Assembly (NCBI GenBank): GCA_949128115.1
Contig: OX421965.1
Location: forward strand, 5,137,253-5,201,252
Direction: 5' to 3'
Length of the DNA: 64,000 nucleotides
Source of the DNA: Anaspis maculata
Lineage: Eukaryota; Arthropoda; Insecta; Coleoptera; Scraptiidae
Part shown: in pieces, positions 1 to 11,582 of the stretch
Numbering within the stretch: position 1 is the first letter of the stretch
How the letters are laid out: the number at the start of each line of letters is the position of its first letter
Notes under the pieces: model-generated
Seen by the model: only the letters and a program-made list of their open reading frames with translations
The model's database searches: none
What the model was told of the DNA's origin: nothing
Program-made: the position numbers and the translations under genes

Positions 1-320
1 CACACTGCACTTACTCATGCGCGTCTTGTCTCGCGCAATCCAACCCTATAGATTATTGTCCATCTACGGAAGTTTTCTCAGCTTCATAGAAGCCACTGGA
101 CAGTGGACATTTTACTGTGTTCCATATAGTACTACCGCGCTTGGCCGCTTGGCCGCTTGGCCATCATTTTTTCAGTGACCACCGCTCACCTAGCACCGTC
201 AGCGAGGAGCCGCCAATCTTGGGGGATCACGTTTCCCTACTTTCGCGGCGTACTTTTGGAGATTTCCACTAGTGGATGCATCGCGTGTCGAGATGACGGT
301 GACAACTGTCACATTATACA
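1..320. other. Intergenic, no gene seen
   Basis: No coding potential is visible. A short three-fold repeat of cgcttggc occurs near 140-163. Otherwise this is unremarkable sequence up to the first foldback element. Confidence 0.5.
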
Positions 321-934
321 TACAGGGTGATTCAAAAGTGTCGGACCACCTTGAAGGTGCGTGATATGGAAGTGTAGAAGAGTGCTGGAAAGTTGTTGAA
401 ACAATTCTGTTTCTTAATTTTGAAGTTATGGAGGCACAATAGTTGGTCCTTCGATCGCTTTTATTTTCGTTGTTTCAAAAGATTTTAGTGAACTGTTCAT
501 GGAAAAAGAAATGAAAAGCAGTACAAAAATCAACCTCTGAATCTGCAAAGAATTTCTGTTTTCTATGCAGGGTGGATCATGAATCCTGAAAATTATTTCT
601 TCGTAAAAGTACTTGCAAACAGCCACATTGGTCCCATAACCTAAGTAGAGCACAATAAAACTATAAAACACAATTTATTTCAATAGAATTCTATTGCTTC
701 TTTTTTTTAGGAAAACAAAATTTTTGTAGTTCATGATTCACCCTGGTATAGAAAACAGAAATTCAATATAGTTAGATTCAGAGGTTGATTTTTTGTACTC
801 ATTATTTTTCCATGAACAGTTTACTGAAATCTTTTGAAACAACGGAAATAGAAGCAATCGACGGACCAACTTTTGTTTCTCTATAACTCCAGAATTATTT
901 AGAAGACAGAATTGTTTTAACATCACCCTCTATA
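321..934. mobile_element. Foldback (inverted-repeat) MITE
   Basis: Positions about 372-585 are repeated in inverted orientation at about 730-934, leaving a loop of roughly 145 bp. The left end reads TACAGGGTGATTC and the right end carries the inverse of TAGAGGGTGATG. Both arms contain caacctctgaatct and the aaacagaaattc motif. No transposase is encoded, and two short reading frames on the minus strand are only translations of the arms. The TA-flanked CAGGGTG end recurs in many other elements in this window. Confidence 0.7.
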
Positions 935-1128
935 CACTTTCTATTTTCAGTATAATGACTTTTTGGACCAAAAATAAAGTGACAAGCTGGGGGGCTACGG
1001 CTGATGGCACCTGCAAAGCTTTGGAGCGAAACTATCAGCGGCCATCGGCCGTATTTTCCCAGCGCTGCTCCAGCTTATAACTTTATTTTTGCTCCAAAAA
1101 GTCATTCTACTGAAAATGGAAAGTGTAT
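931..1128. mobile_element. MITE with 40-bp terminal inverted repeats (copy 1)
   Basis: The left end (tacactttctattttcag, then aatgactttttgg) is mirrored at the right end by ccaaaaagtcattctactg followed by gaaagtgta. The interior has the paired ggctgatggc and gccatcggcc segments. A second copy of the same family is at 39503-39722. It is non-coding and non-autonomous, and its superfamily is not assignable from the termini alone. Confidence 0.7.
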
Positions 1129-2593
1129 GGGATATAGCACATCTATCAAGGTGTCAGAATCAAATTAGCATCGTAGCATTTGTGTCAACTCAGCACATTT
1201 TTTCCATAGCTTGCTCTATAATGAAGGAAGCCGTGAAACTGATGACGACACTAGATCTCGCCTACCAAAATGGTCTTTGCATGCATTTAATTTTACGACG
1301 ATTCTGTAAAAAGCATAGGATTTTTGTTTGTCATCACCATTTTGTTGTCGATAGGTGATGCCAATCAAATTAAAAATTTTTGACTTGTTTGTTGTGTTGA
1401 ATTTTTCAAAAATTAACACTTCAAGGGATAGAAGGATTTTGATCATTGTCATTGGCAATTTTTGGACAGGTGACAACTCTGATGACAAGTTTCAAATTGT
1501 TCGACTTTTTTCACGCCAATGACAACAATCCGTATTTTCCCAGGTTAATATATACTTTTTTGCTTCTGTTATTTATCTCTTGTTGTCGTGGTTAGGTATG
1601 CAGGTAAAAGAGTGCATTGTTAGGAAAACATGTTAACACTGACAGATCCGCAATAGCGGATCAGTCAAAATGTTCACAGCTCCCTCCTTGGAGAACGTTC
1701 AGAAATTAGTAGGTCGCGGAACAGTGGCACATTTCTTTATTAAAAAATTTAAATAAATTGGTGAACAGCACTGTATGTTCCGCGCTAATCTCCCAATAGG
1801 AAAATTTTTTCTCTGCTCATGTAGTGCAAACTAGGCGTACTCAGACTCTGCCCGTTCGTGTTCATGAATCCGAAGCGACATTTTCACTGACAGTTACCCT
1901 GTGCGTTCATACAAAGTTCTGAACCTACTCCGAGAGCAATTTTCGGGAAGAATCGATGACACTTCTGAATTATTATAAGAATAAAAGGATAATGATTGAA
2001 ACACAAAGTATGTTATCAAACGGAGAAAAATACGTAGTTTTCATTGCCCGGAATAAAAAAAATGCAAAAAAAAATTGAAAAATGTGTCACTTCAACTGCA
2101 CATTTGATATGTCGGTATCGGGGATTTTACCCTTTTTCAAAATAATATCATTCGATTTCGTTTCCACAGTTCTTTAGTAGATAGGTACATCTTTCAGCAA
2201 TCTCCCCTGTTGGTAATTTTTTTTAATCCAATCACATTCTTTACAGGGTGTAATGTGAAGCATTGCAAAATTGTGCTTAGTTCAACAGATCCCCGTTTCC
2301 GTGGGAAACATATTTTATGATTTTTTTTTTGTCAAAGTTGCAATTCAGTAATTATTTTGGTCGTCGCGTCGATAAAATCGAATTTTTGTTGATAAGAACT
2401 GTAATTTTGCATGCTTCTTGCTTGAACAGTTGATAACATCCGCGCCCTCTGGAATCCTATTTTACTTTCTTGGTTGTCATTCTCGAATGAAAAAGAGAAT
2501 CTTGTGAATGCGCATGAAAATTGTTTTTGAATTTTGACGAATATATCCATTTTTTAGTCTCCCAGACGATTTATTCAGACCATTTCCAGATTG
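1129..2593. other. Intergenic with dispersed repeat
   Basis: No gene seen. The string cactgacag followed by a cgcaatagc-like segment near 1632 recurs at about 4618 and 4874. The stretch 2010-2100 resembles 4775-4840, so this is a dispersed non-coding repeat. A partial CAGGGTG terminus lies at about 2246. Confidence 0.4.
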
Positions 2594-3397
2594 AAGCATG
2601 TCTGTCTTGAGTGTCTGTTTGTCTGTGTTTCTATCTCTGTGTAATCGTTGATAAAACTCTCAAACGATAGACCCGATTCAGCTGAAATTTGATATGCGCG
2701 AATGGTCAAGGTGTCCAATGAGCTTCTCAGATTTTGGCTGGAATCCGCCTCCAGAAAGCACTACATTTGCACCGTATCAATATCGGAATTTTTGATGTAC
2801 GGATCTGAGATCAAATTTTTAGATTCTTTGTTAGTCCAAACACACATTTTGAAATTTTGGTCTGCATATGTCTCAAAAATAAAAATATAGGTTCCATTTC
2901 TTATTTTTCAAAAATCTCTGCTTTGACTCTTCTTTCAAGCGCTGATGGGGGAACCATTACAGAAACGAACAAGTAGTGATCTTTTTCGCAAAAAATTGTG
3001 TAACAATACCTACATAATGACTTTTTTTACTCGCCCGTTTCTGTAATGGTTCAACAGGAACTTGGAAAATAAACACAGATTTTTGGAAAACAAGAAATTG
3101 AAGCTATAATTGTGAGACATCTTCAAATCGAAATGTTAGAATGTGTTTCTCAACTAACGAAGGATCAGCAAAGATATCTAAATTGAGGTTCATATGTCAA
3201 ACATTCCAAAATTGAGACGGTGCAAGTGCGCCCTCTGGAGGCGAATCTCAACTGAAATCTGTTTCAAGTTCATTGGACGCCTAAACCATGCGCACACACC
3301 AAATTGAGGCTCACTTGGATCAACCGTTTAGAAGTTATCATTGCAAATTACACAGAGACAGGAATACAGACACACAGACAGACAGAAAGACTTTGTG
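2594..3397. mobile_element. Foldback element with about 275-bp arms
   Basis: The left arm (about 2594-2870) and right arm (about 3120-3397) are inverted copies. The outer ends are gtctgtttgtctgtg and cacagacagacag. The middle contains a second inverted pair, gaaccattacagaaacg near 2950 and cgtttctgtaatggttc near 3042. Short frames in both arms are translations of the repeat and not genes. Confidence 0.7.
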
Positions 3398-3730
3398 GTG
3401 CCCAGGGAGAGAAAATAGTTTTAATAATCTAATGAGTAGTCACAAAAATTATCTAAATAATTTCCTTTATTAGAATTTGCTTTAGTTGCAATTGGAAGTT
3501 ATCACATAGCCCTTCAGGTTTTAGACGTCAAGAAAAGCATTATTTTTACAACGAAGCCACGAAAAAATTATAATGATTAGACATAGAGAGCGACCAGGGA
3601 AGCGACGTTTTTCAAAGAACAGAATGACGCATACTTGAAGTGCACGCACGTGCCATCCAACACAAAGGAAACTCAATCCGTGAGAAAAGACGCGAAGCGC
3701 AACATTTAAATATAAACAATCAAACCCACA
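3398..3730. other. Intergenic, nothing recognised
   Basis: No gene, repeat structure or motif that I can support. Confidence 0.35.
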
Positions 3731-3832
3731 TATAAACAAGTGTCAAGCGAGGTGTTAACTGAAACATTTCGCGGCAAAAGAGCGATAAATAAAAATCTAA
3801 ATAAATCAAATACCGCTTGACAGTTGTTTATA
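3731..3832. mobile_element. Short MITE, 19-bp terminal inverted repeats
   Basis: Left end tataaacaagtgtcaagcg and right end cgcttgacagttgtttata are inverted copies with one mismatch. They flank about 64 bp of unique sequence. Confidence 0.65.
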
Positions 3833-3911
3833 CAAACTGACAAGTTTAATGGTTCTGACGCACACCAGTAGAAAAAATCTCACGCGATGGACCACCCACC
3901 AAAAAACTGGG

Positions 3912-3924
3912 CGGATATAAAAAC
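3912..3924 (+). promoter_or_regulatory. Candidate TATA box of an LTR-like promoter
   Basis: The string gcggatataaaaacc is a good TATA box on the plus strand. It is followed by purine-rich leader-like sequence and, about 140 bp on, a stable hairpin. No adjacent gag-pol frame or second LTR was found, so this may be a relic LTR or a chance match. Confidence 0.25.
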
Positions 3925-4058
3925 CCCCCAAAAATCGTGGAGGGACAATAGCTAGTAGACAATCGAGAGTAGAGCACCGACATCGAGAGCAGTTAAGTGC
4001 GGCAGAAGTAGTATATCAGACCAGAGTACAGCAACAACCAAGACGATAGAAGCTAATA

Positions 4059-4085
4059 GTTCCTGCCGCCTAAGGCGGTAGGAAC
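4059..4085 (+). other. 12-bp stem, 3-nt loop hairpin
   Basis: GTTCCTGCCGCC at 4059-4070 pairs with GGCGGTAGGAAC at 4074-4085 with a single G-T pair and a TAA loop. It is a compact, GC-rich hairpin in AT-rich surroundings, downstream of a TATA-like box. Its function is unknown. Confidence 0.5.
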
Positions 4086-4449
4086 AAGTAGTGACAGTAC
4101 CGAAAATGTGCCTCGAACCATCTCGCACTTTGGTATGTACTTGTACACTTCACCCTTTTTAATCTGAAGATTGAACTGAATTAGTCTCTTCGTATGGTGT
4201 TTGTAGAATTATTATTATGATTGTTATTGTTTCCATAAGTACCAAGTTTTGTCTAAATTGCCTTTAGTCTTTATTTTTATTCACCCCTTTTGTATATTTC
4301 TCTTCTTTGTTACTCAATAGATATTTTATTTTGTTTCCATTTGTTTTCCTGACAAGCGAACCCACGATGCCCAACAGAAGGCCAGCTAATTCAAATGATT
4401 CTTTTGGTTTAGATAATTCAAATGAGTCCCTTGTTTTCAGTAGGTAGGT

Positions 4450-4500
4450 CATAGTTGTGAATGGGGTTCAATCCCGGCTCCATCACAACTTCAATGTGGA
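4450..4500 (+). repeat. tRNA-like box B motif, possible SINE relic
   Basis: The segment ggggttcaatcccggctcc matches a Pol III box B / T-arm and is enclosed by gttgtga and tcacaac. I find no convincing box A or full cloverleaf, so this is at most a tRNA-derived relic. Confidence 0.25.
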
Positions 4501-5308
4501 AATTGGAATCGGTTGTGTCAGTTTTATATCATTTTGAGAAAAGGGTAAAATTTTCGATACCGACATTTCAAATATTGAGCAGTTTATATTATAAAATTAG
4601 AGGACTATGAAAATATTGACACTGACAGATGCGCAATATTCGAGATTGTTACACCCCTTGAGGAAATTTTTTGAAAAAATGCAATAGGAAAAAATATAGC
4701 CAATTCCATCTGTATTACTACAACAAAAAGGTAATGACAGGAACAAAAATTGTATGCTACCACAGGGATAAAAATACGTAGTCTTCATTGCTGCGAATTG
4801 AAGAAAAAAAGTTTAAAAAAATGTCAAAAACTTGTCATTTGTCAAAAAATTGAGGGAGCAAAAGAAAATTATTGACACTGACAGTTCCACAATAGCCAAA
4901 ATCGTTATACACTTTCAAAGAATTTTCTGAAAAAGTGCCAGGGAAAAAATATATATAGGTGTTTCCACTTTTCTGTTACACCCTGTAGGAATGCGAAAAC
5001 TGGGAATGCGTAATGCATGAATAAATTATGGGGTTTCTAGAAGCTCATGCAAGCATCAATACCAATTTCAAGCTTTTTTTTAATTTTATATCACCAGTTG
5101 AAATTTTGCGGCAGTGTCCCACCAGGCGTGTCACGTGGCGCACTGGGACAAGAAAATTTTTGTGTCCCGCCGCGTCTCACATGGCACTACAGGAAACATC
5201 TCGATTTTTCAGTCTGGCGCTTAACGTGTTAGTAGATCATACATCTGGAACACCTCAAACAACAATGTCAAAAAGGATTGGGACTACTCAAAACACTAGC
5301 TAGCCAAT
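4500..5308. other. Intergenic dispersed repeats
   Basis: This stretch holds two related copies of a cactgacag-starting repeat (about 4615 and 4873), also seen near 1632, and a caccctgta terminus at about 4979. No gene is supported. Confidence 0.4.
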
Positions 5309-7514
5309 CTAGTGGAGTCGGTACGCGACAAAAAGGTCCAGTTTCATGCACTTTTGAGTGAAGCAATGATTTGATCCGTCGGGGCACGAAAAATTTCCCT
5401 TAGGGGGCATTCTAGGGAGGTCCAAAGTTGGGCCACAAAACCTTCAAAAAATGAACTTATTCGACACTGATCCAATTTTGAAGCATCAAATGGGATCATG
5501 TCAAGTCTTCCGAAGCTGATGATGGTTGTTTGTTGTTTGAAAGAAAAACCCAATTAGAGGGGCGAAGAGGAGGCAATTTTCGAAAAAATACCATGCACTC
5601 CCTTCTGCTCAGTTTTGAGGTGTCAGTTATGATTCAATCGACGAACCAACGTTTTGGATTGTTGAATAAAAGATGATAGGTGAAACTGGCCTGTCGGGAC
5701 AATCAAAATTTCCTTTAGGGGCAGATGTAGAGGTCTACTTCTCAAGCGGTATTTTAGTCTGTACACAAAAATAGCGTGAAACTTGGAGTAACGCAATCTT
5801 ATTTTTTGACATACATATTCTTTAGACCATTCTGAGATGATTAGTTTCTCGGGCCATGAAGATTTTCCAACGGGGGGCATTTTAGGGAGAGGTCAAAGAT
5901 TCGCCCCAAAATATTCAATAAATGATTCATTTCGACCCTGATTGGATTCCTGAACGTCAAATGTGATCATGTCAAGTCCTCTGAAGTTGATGATGCGTTA
6001 ATTTGGAACGAAAAGTCCGAATAGGGGGGTTGAGGGAGAGTTTTTCTTGAAAAGTGTCAAAAATTCTATGCATTACCTTTCCGAATTTTGAGGTGCTAAT
6101 TGTGATTCCAACGAACATAAATCGATGTAAAATGTTGAATCAAATTTGACAGGTGCAATGGGCTTGTCGGGTCAATCAAAATTTTGATCAGGGTCAGATG
6201 TAGAGGTCTTCTTCGTGAAGCCGTATTTTGGCCGATACACAAAAATAGCGTGGAAGTCGAAGTGACGCAACGTAATTGGGCACAAATATTTCTCAGGCCA
6301 TTCTGAGATAACTGAAACGCTGGGCCATGAAGGATTCTCAACGGGGGGCAATTTAGGGGGGAGGGGACAAAGTTTGGTCCCAAAATTCTCGTTAAAAAAT
6401 TTATTTTGACATTGATTCAATTCCTGGACGTCAAATGTGATAATGTCGGGTCCTCTGGAGTTGACGATGTGATTATTTGAAACAAAAAAACCGAACAGGG
6501 GGTTTATTGGGGGATATTTCTTGAAAAGTGTCAAAAATGTCATGGACTCTTTCAGACCAATTTTAAGGTGCCGTTTACGATTCCATTGATCCAAAATCGA
6601 TCTGAAATGTTGAATTCATATTAACAGGTGCGATGGACTCATTGGTCCAGTTAAAATTTCCTTCCAGTGTTGATTCAAAGGTCCGTTTTTCACCATTCCA
6701 TTGATAGCTACTTTCAATATTATTTAAGCTCATGGTCATTGTCCAAATTGAAGCAAACATGAAAGTGTTCAGCTCGTACGATCAAGCCGTATGCGGCCCT
6801 TCAAACTAATAGAAACCACTAAATGGAAAAGCTTAGGTATGGACGATGAACATGAGCTCAAATATTGAAAGTAGCTATCAATGGAATGGTGAAAAACGGA
6901 CAAACAAAATTTGTTCAATTTGCAATTGCAATTTGCATTGTTGCAATTTAAATTTGTTCAAAGTGGAGAAGACTACCTTTATTTACACGTTATATGTCAA
7001 ATAAGATGCGTTACTCCAAGTTTCACGCTTTTTTTGTGTATAGACTAAAATACCGCTTAAGAAGTAGACCTCTACATCTGCCCCTAATGGAAATTTTGAT
7101 TGTCCCGACGGGCCAGTTTCACCTATCATCTTTTATTCAACAATCCAAAACGTTGTTTCGTCGATTTAATTATAACTGACACCTCAAAACTGAACAGAGA
7201 GAGAGTGCATGGTATTTCTCGAAAATCCCCTCCTTTTCGCCCCCCTCATTGGGTTTCTCTTCCAAACAACCTTCATCAGCTTTGGAAGACTCGACGTGAT
7301 CCCAATTGACGCCTAAAAATTGGATCAGTGTCGAATAAGTTCATTTTTTGAAGGTTTCGGGGCCCAACTTTGAATCCTCCTATAGTGCCCCCTAAGGGAA
7401 ATTTCTCGTGCCCCGACGGGTCAAATCTCTCAGAATTGTCTGAAGAGTATCAGTACCAAACGGCATTGCTTCACTCAAAAGTGCACGAAATTATAGCGTA
7501 CCGACTCCACTAAT
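5309..7514. mobile_element. Large compound foldback element with tandem units in one arm
   Basis: The outer ends ctagtggagtcggtacg (5309) and cgtaccgactccacta (to 7514) are inverted copies. The left arm to about 5880 matches about 7000-7514 inverted. The left half also holds three diverged tandem units starting near 5631, 6104 and 6572 (period about 470 bp), whereas the right arm holds one. Repeated markers are gggggcat, the catgtcaagtc segment and tcaaaatttcctttag. Minus-strand frames of 85-140 codons here are alternative translations of the repeat. Confidence 0.7.
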
Positions 7515-7534
7515 CATGGGGTGCCGACACTACT

Positions 7535-7800
7535 CAGTTACTCACAGTCCTCCTTCGAGTGAACAAGAGTGTAGTGTTATCTAAAATAGATTATGGATCG
7601 ATTGTATACGACTCTGTAAGCAAAACCCTATTGAAGACAATAGACACGATCTAATCTACATCTACAGCCCTCAGAGTCTGCACCGGGGCTTTTCGAACTA
7701 GCCCAGTCATGAACATCATCAATATAACAGGAGAAGTCGGTGGCTACCCAAAGGAAATTGTTGTCCGAAGACAACCTGGATTTCAAGAGAGCTATGTGCT
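7535..7800 (+). pseudogene. Non-LTR retrotransposon reverse transcriptase C-terminal fragment
   Basis: Translation near 7555-7640 gives a segment like VVLSKIDYGSIVYDS. After one frameshift around 7650 it continues ALRVCTGAFRTSPV, typical of the region after the reverse transcriptase palm in Jockey/I-group elements (the TGAFRTSP motif). The frame is broken and no start or stop is evident. It abuts the decayed Ty3/gypsy sequence on the right, so one of the two is probably inserted in the other. Confidence 0.65.
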
Positions 7801-7923
7801 ACGAAGATTCCAGCAGGTATGGAGTTAGCAGATAATAATCAAACAAGATACTGCAGACAGTTACAGTTATGCCAGAAAATGCAGTGAAACCAGAGAAATG
7901 GCGGCACAGTCGCAAAAAAAAGC

Positions 7924-9283
7924 GTGGAAAGGATTAAAATGGCAACTCTGAATGTTCGAACTGTGCCAGAAATCACTCACTGGGTAAGGACGGTCCCGCT
8001 AGGAAGTAGAAACGCTACCGGTGCCAGCAAAAAGGGCACACCAGCAAGGTTTGCCAGTATGTACAAAGATGCGTCATACAGAAAACCGAAGCAATTCAAG
8101 CACCATGTTGGACAGGTCGAGGAATCTTGTGAAAGCTCCACAGAAACGGAGACCGAACCAAGTAAAAATGCAGGAGCCATGGGTCACCTATCAATCCATA
8201 AACTCGGTGACATGGAACCATTGTCAAAAGGAAAGCACACCGTACAAAAGGTAATCGGACGAGTGACGTTGAGAATGGAAGTAGATACCGGAGCTGTGGT
8301 GAGCGTCATTAGAGAAAGTACCTACAAGAAGCATTTCAAAAACATTCCGTTGCAACCATCCAGTGTCTCGTCAAAAACTGCCAGTGGAGAGGCACTAAGG
8401 GTAAAAGACGTTATGCTGGTATCGGTGAACCATCGCGACGGGTACGTAAATCAGCCGATTGTGGTGTGCAAAAGCAAAACATTGCCATTGATGGGGAGGC
8501 AGTGGCTGGATGAACTCAGGCCTCAGGCTCATGAAGTCGAAGCAAGTTCAACTCAATGATATCAAGAAAGATGTTTTTTAAAATAAGTATCCACACTGTT
8601 TGAAAAATCAGGAGACACGATTCGTGGGTTTTAAGCGCATCTCACGCTAAAAGAAGGAGCATTACTCGTGTTCAGGGAAGCGTACGACGCCGACGTGCTG
8701 TATAAATTTAAAGAAAAAATAAAAGAAGAACTGAAGAAATGGCAAGAAAGAAAGATCATCGAGCGAGTCCATACATCTCAGTGGGCTACTCAACTGGTCG
8801 AGTATTCCCAAGAAAGGAGGAGGAGCCGACTTTGTGCCGATTTCAAGTTATCTGTAAATCCAGCACTTGAGGTGGACCAGTACCAGTACCCAATTCCAAA
8901 GGTTCAAAACATTTTTTCAAATTTGAAACGGAAATATCTTTTGCATCATAGATCTGAAGGAGGCGTATTTGCAGTTAGAAATGGGAAAAAAAATCGCAAG
9001 ATGTCATGGTTATCAACACCGAATTTGGACTATTCAAATGCCATCGCATGCTCTATGGTATCGCAAGTGGAACAAGTATTTTCCAAAGCATCATGAATCG
9101 AGTGCTCCATGGCATTGATGGTGTGGCATGCTACATCGATGATGTCCTCATCAGTGGCGACAACGTGGAGCAACGTATCGACAAGTTGCATCTGATCATG
9201 GAGCGTCTAAATGATCACCATTATCAAGATAAACTAAGGAAAGTAGGAATTGAAAAAAATTCTTCAAAGAATTGCTAGAAGAA
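7924..9283 (+). pseudogene. Ty3/gypsy-type gag-pol remnant (zinc knuckles, protease, RT)
   Basis: This is a decayed LTR retrotransposon polyprotein. A frameshifted gag tail at 7962-8057 carries a zinc-knuckle-like RCQQKGHTSKVC preceded by a CARNHS segment. The protease lies in the 211-codon frame 7924-8559, with MEVDTGAVVSV (Asp about residue 121) and a later LPLMGRQWLDEL. The reverse transcriptase starts in the frame 8668-9096 (WATQLVEY, SRLCADFKLSVNPAL, YQYPIPKVQNIFSNL). It continues in another frame from 9006 with FGLFKCHRMLYGI and the catalytic YIDDVLISG near 9140. Frameshifts and a stop between protease and RT show that it is dead. No RNase H or integrase could be followed beyond about 9280, and no LTRs were found. 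The family (K02A2.6-like) is inferred from motif style. Confidence 0.8.
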
Positions 9284-10469
9284 GAAGAAACCGAAAAGGA
9301 AATGGAGAAAAAGGGTTCCAGAGAAAGGAAACACGGAAAAGAGTAAACCAGGAGATCACGAAAACAGAGCTTCCAGAAGCCTCACGAAAGATGCAAATAG
9401 AACAGCGACTGGACACAACTTTCAAGTGTGTGGAGAGCACACGAAGACCAATAAAAAAGCTCTCTTTGACGCGGCAAATTTGAAAACCATGTCGAGCTTT
9501 CATCTTGATAATAATAATTAGGTACGCCTAGTTGAAACTTTCATGGATTGAACTGTGAATGTTCCATGCAACAACAACAGTAATCCAGCCATATGGATTG
9601 TATTTAACGGTACGACAGCTCCAATGTCCAGGGTGCTGGTGTGCAAAATATAAGCGGTTTTATAAATCGTCGCTGATTTACGACCGATCATGTGTACATA
9701 GCACATAGCACGTACACGCTGCTCGACTGAAAATTGTGAAATTTATCGAACACGCTGTATATAATCATGGGATATTAAGTGTTATTTATTGAATTAGAAC
9801 CTGGGCGAGGGAAGCCGGTAATATACAATGTAATATACAATGAAGGATGGGACGTGTTGTGTGTTTCATTTAACCATTTCGTTCGTATATATTGCAGCGC
9901 GGACCGCACATTTATGTGGAAATCCGAGAGCCGGGGCCAAATTCACTATAAAACATCCCTATAACCGGAATCAATATCGGTTATGCTTTCTCTGTGTGGT
10001 GTATGTGTGTGTAGCACAAGTTCTAGCGGGGGAAAGCGAGAGAGAGAGAGAGAGACAGAGAGCAAAAGAGGGTGAAAAGATTCGACTTTCAACAACAGGG
10101 CACTCAACCGCTTGCCGCCGCAGTGTGCTTACCTACTGCTTAACATTTTCATTTCGCTTGTTATTAAATTTAATGCTAAAGGGGTATTTCACTAGAGTTG
10201 TTACATGAAGGGTCATGTTAGGTGTTTTACATAATCCCTTATTTATTCAAGTACCGCACTGACTGTTTTGGGATAGCGCTGTAGGCGTAAATTAAGACTG
10301 AGTTTTTACTCTTTGTTTGATAATACTCAAATGGCGGTGAGCTGTAAGCCATATAGCCCTTCTTCTATCACATTTGATTTTACACTCACGTGTTTGCCTC
10401 GTAGATTTTTCGCAATGCTATTTTTTTCTCCGTTCTCAGACACGCCAGGATTCGGCAGGCTTCAGCGCC
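9284..10469. other. Intergenic, possible retroelement flank
   Basis: No gene is supported. The sequence is richer in CG than its surroundings and includes a (GA)n tract at 10038-10063. It could contain the eroded 3' part of the gypsy remnant, but I could not identify coding motifs. Confidence 0.35.
10038..10063. repeat. (GA)n microsatellite
   Basis: A run of ga dinucleotides with one c interruption. Confidence 0.8.
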
Positions 10470-10498
10470 AATAACCATATAAACTGGGCAAAAACTAA

Positions 10499-11463
10499 TG
10501 TTAGCGCGGTACACATAAAGACGGCAGCCTTCCGATGAAGGCTGCATTAAAACAATAACTCTTGGATTAGGAAAGCAGCAAGCGACAGTCAGAAATAAAA
10601 TTCACAACAACAATCAAAAACTTTAATGCAAAACAAAGAAAAAAACACAAACAGACAGAATTACAAAACAATAAAAAAAAAACAATGTGAATTAAATGAA
10701 ATGAAAAATCCGAGTGGTTCTGATCGGGGGCAGATTCGCTGGCGCCGAGTGGCGTCCTGAAAACGAGACGAACTGCACTGAAGGTATACACCCCGGCAAA
10801 CGGGAATAAACGGTAAATGGTAAAAACAATGGAAAATATGGAACTTACGGGATCTTATTCGGTGGCGGCGTCGTCCTGGCGGAGTCCGAAGGCGGCGTCG
10901 TGGTGGATGGCCGTTCTGGTGGTGGATTTCCTGGTGAAATGCACGAGTGCCCGTGTTCGTCACCAAAATGGCGGACGAACGACTCGATCCCGTCCGAAAC
11001 TGGAGCTTTGTGTGCGGCTGGCTGATCCAAGCCGCTCCCCGGTGAAAGCGGTGAAAACTGCCGCTTTCTGGACTTGGAGATGCTGCAGAGCTCCTCCAGG
11101 AGTCACTATCGGACGCGATGGGCCTTGGATGGGCTTCTGGTCGAGTACGAATGTACGCCGATGGCACGACAAGATGGCCGCGAGAACGATGACCAAAAAA
11201 AAGACGGCGTGGCTTCCCGCTCGACGTACGGAGATCAACGCCGCTTCGAACGAAGCGGCAAAGGCACGAGCGGAAAGAAAGCCGAAGAATGTCGAAGACG
11301 GCCGAAGAAAGTGCTGGAGCTCGTTTACGCTTGCGCCTGACAGCCAAGTGCCAGGCACACCGAACAGGGGGTGAGGGGTGAGGACTTGGACGACACAGGG
11401 ATATTTTGGGTTGCATACCCTCAATGCACACGAATGCAGTTTTCAATGAACGGGGCCGAGACA
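10499..11463 (-). repeat. BEL/Pao 3' LTR
   Basis: This is the downstream LTR in element orientation. It is 965 bp, starts TG and ends CA, and adjoins target duplication ACTAA at 10494-10498. Several 60-280 codon frames on both strands lie inside it and are not genes: they recur unchanged in the other LTR. Confidence 0.95.
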
Positions 11464-11582
11464 TACTCCCCACCAAAATACCACTCGGGGTATTTTCAAA
11501 GTTCAAAAATTAATGAAATCAAACATGATACAAAAAGAAAGAGCATAGTGAGAACAATGACGGAAGTGAAAACACAGAATGC

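Noticed and set aside
5623..6594. 85-140 codon minus-strand frames that look conserved with each other
   Set aside because: Their similarity is that of tandem DNA repeats, also seen inverted at 6994-7179, with no start, stop or motif conservation.
9250..9503. Arg/Lys-rich 77-codon frame after the gypsy RT
   Set aside because: It is low complexity and not recognisable as RNase H or integrase; it probably decayed from the same element.
10567..11506. Open frames of 74-281 codons on both strands at the left BEL LTR
   Set aside because: They repeat at 17099-17996 in the other LTR and show no protein family features; they are LTR sequence.
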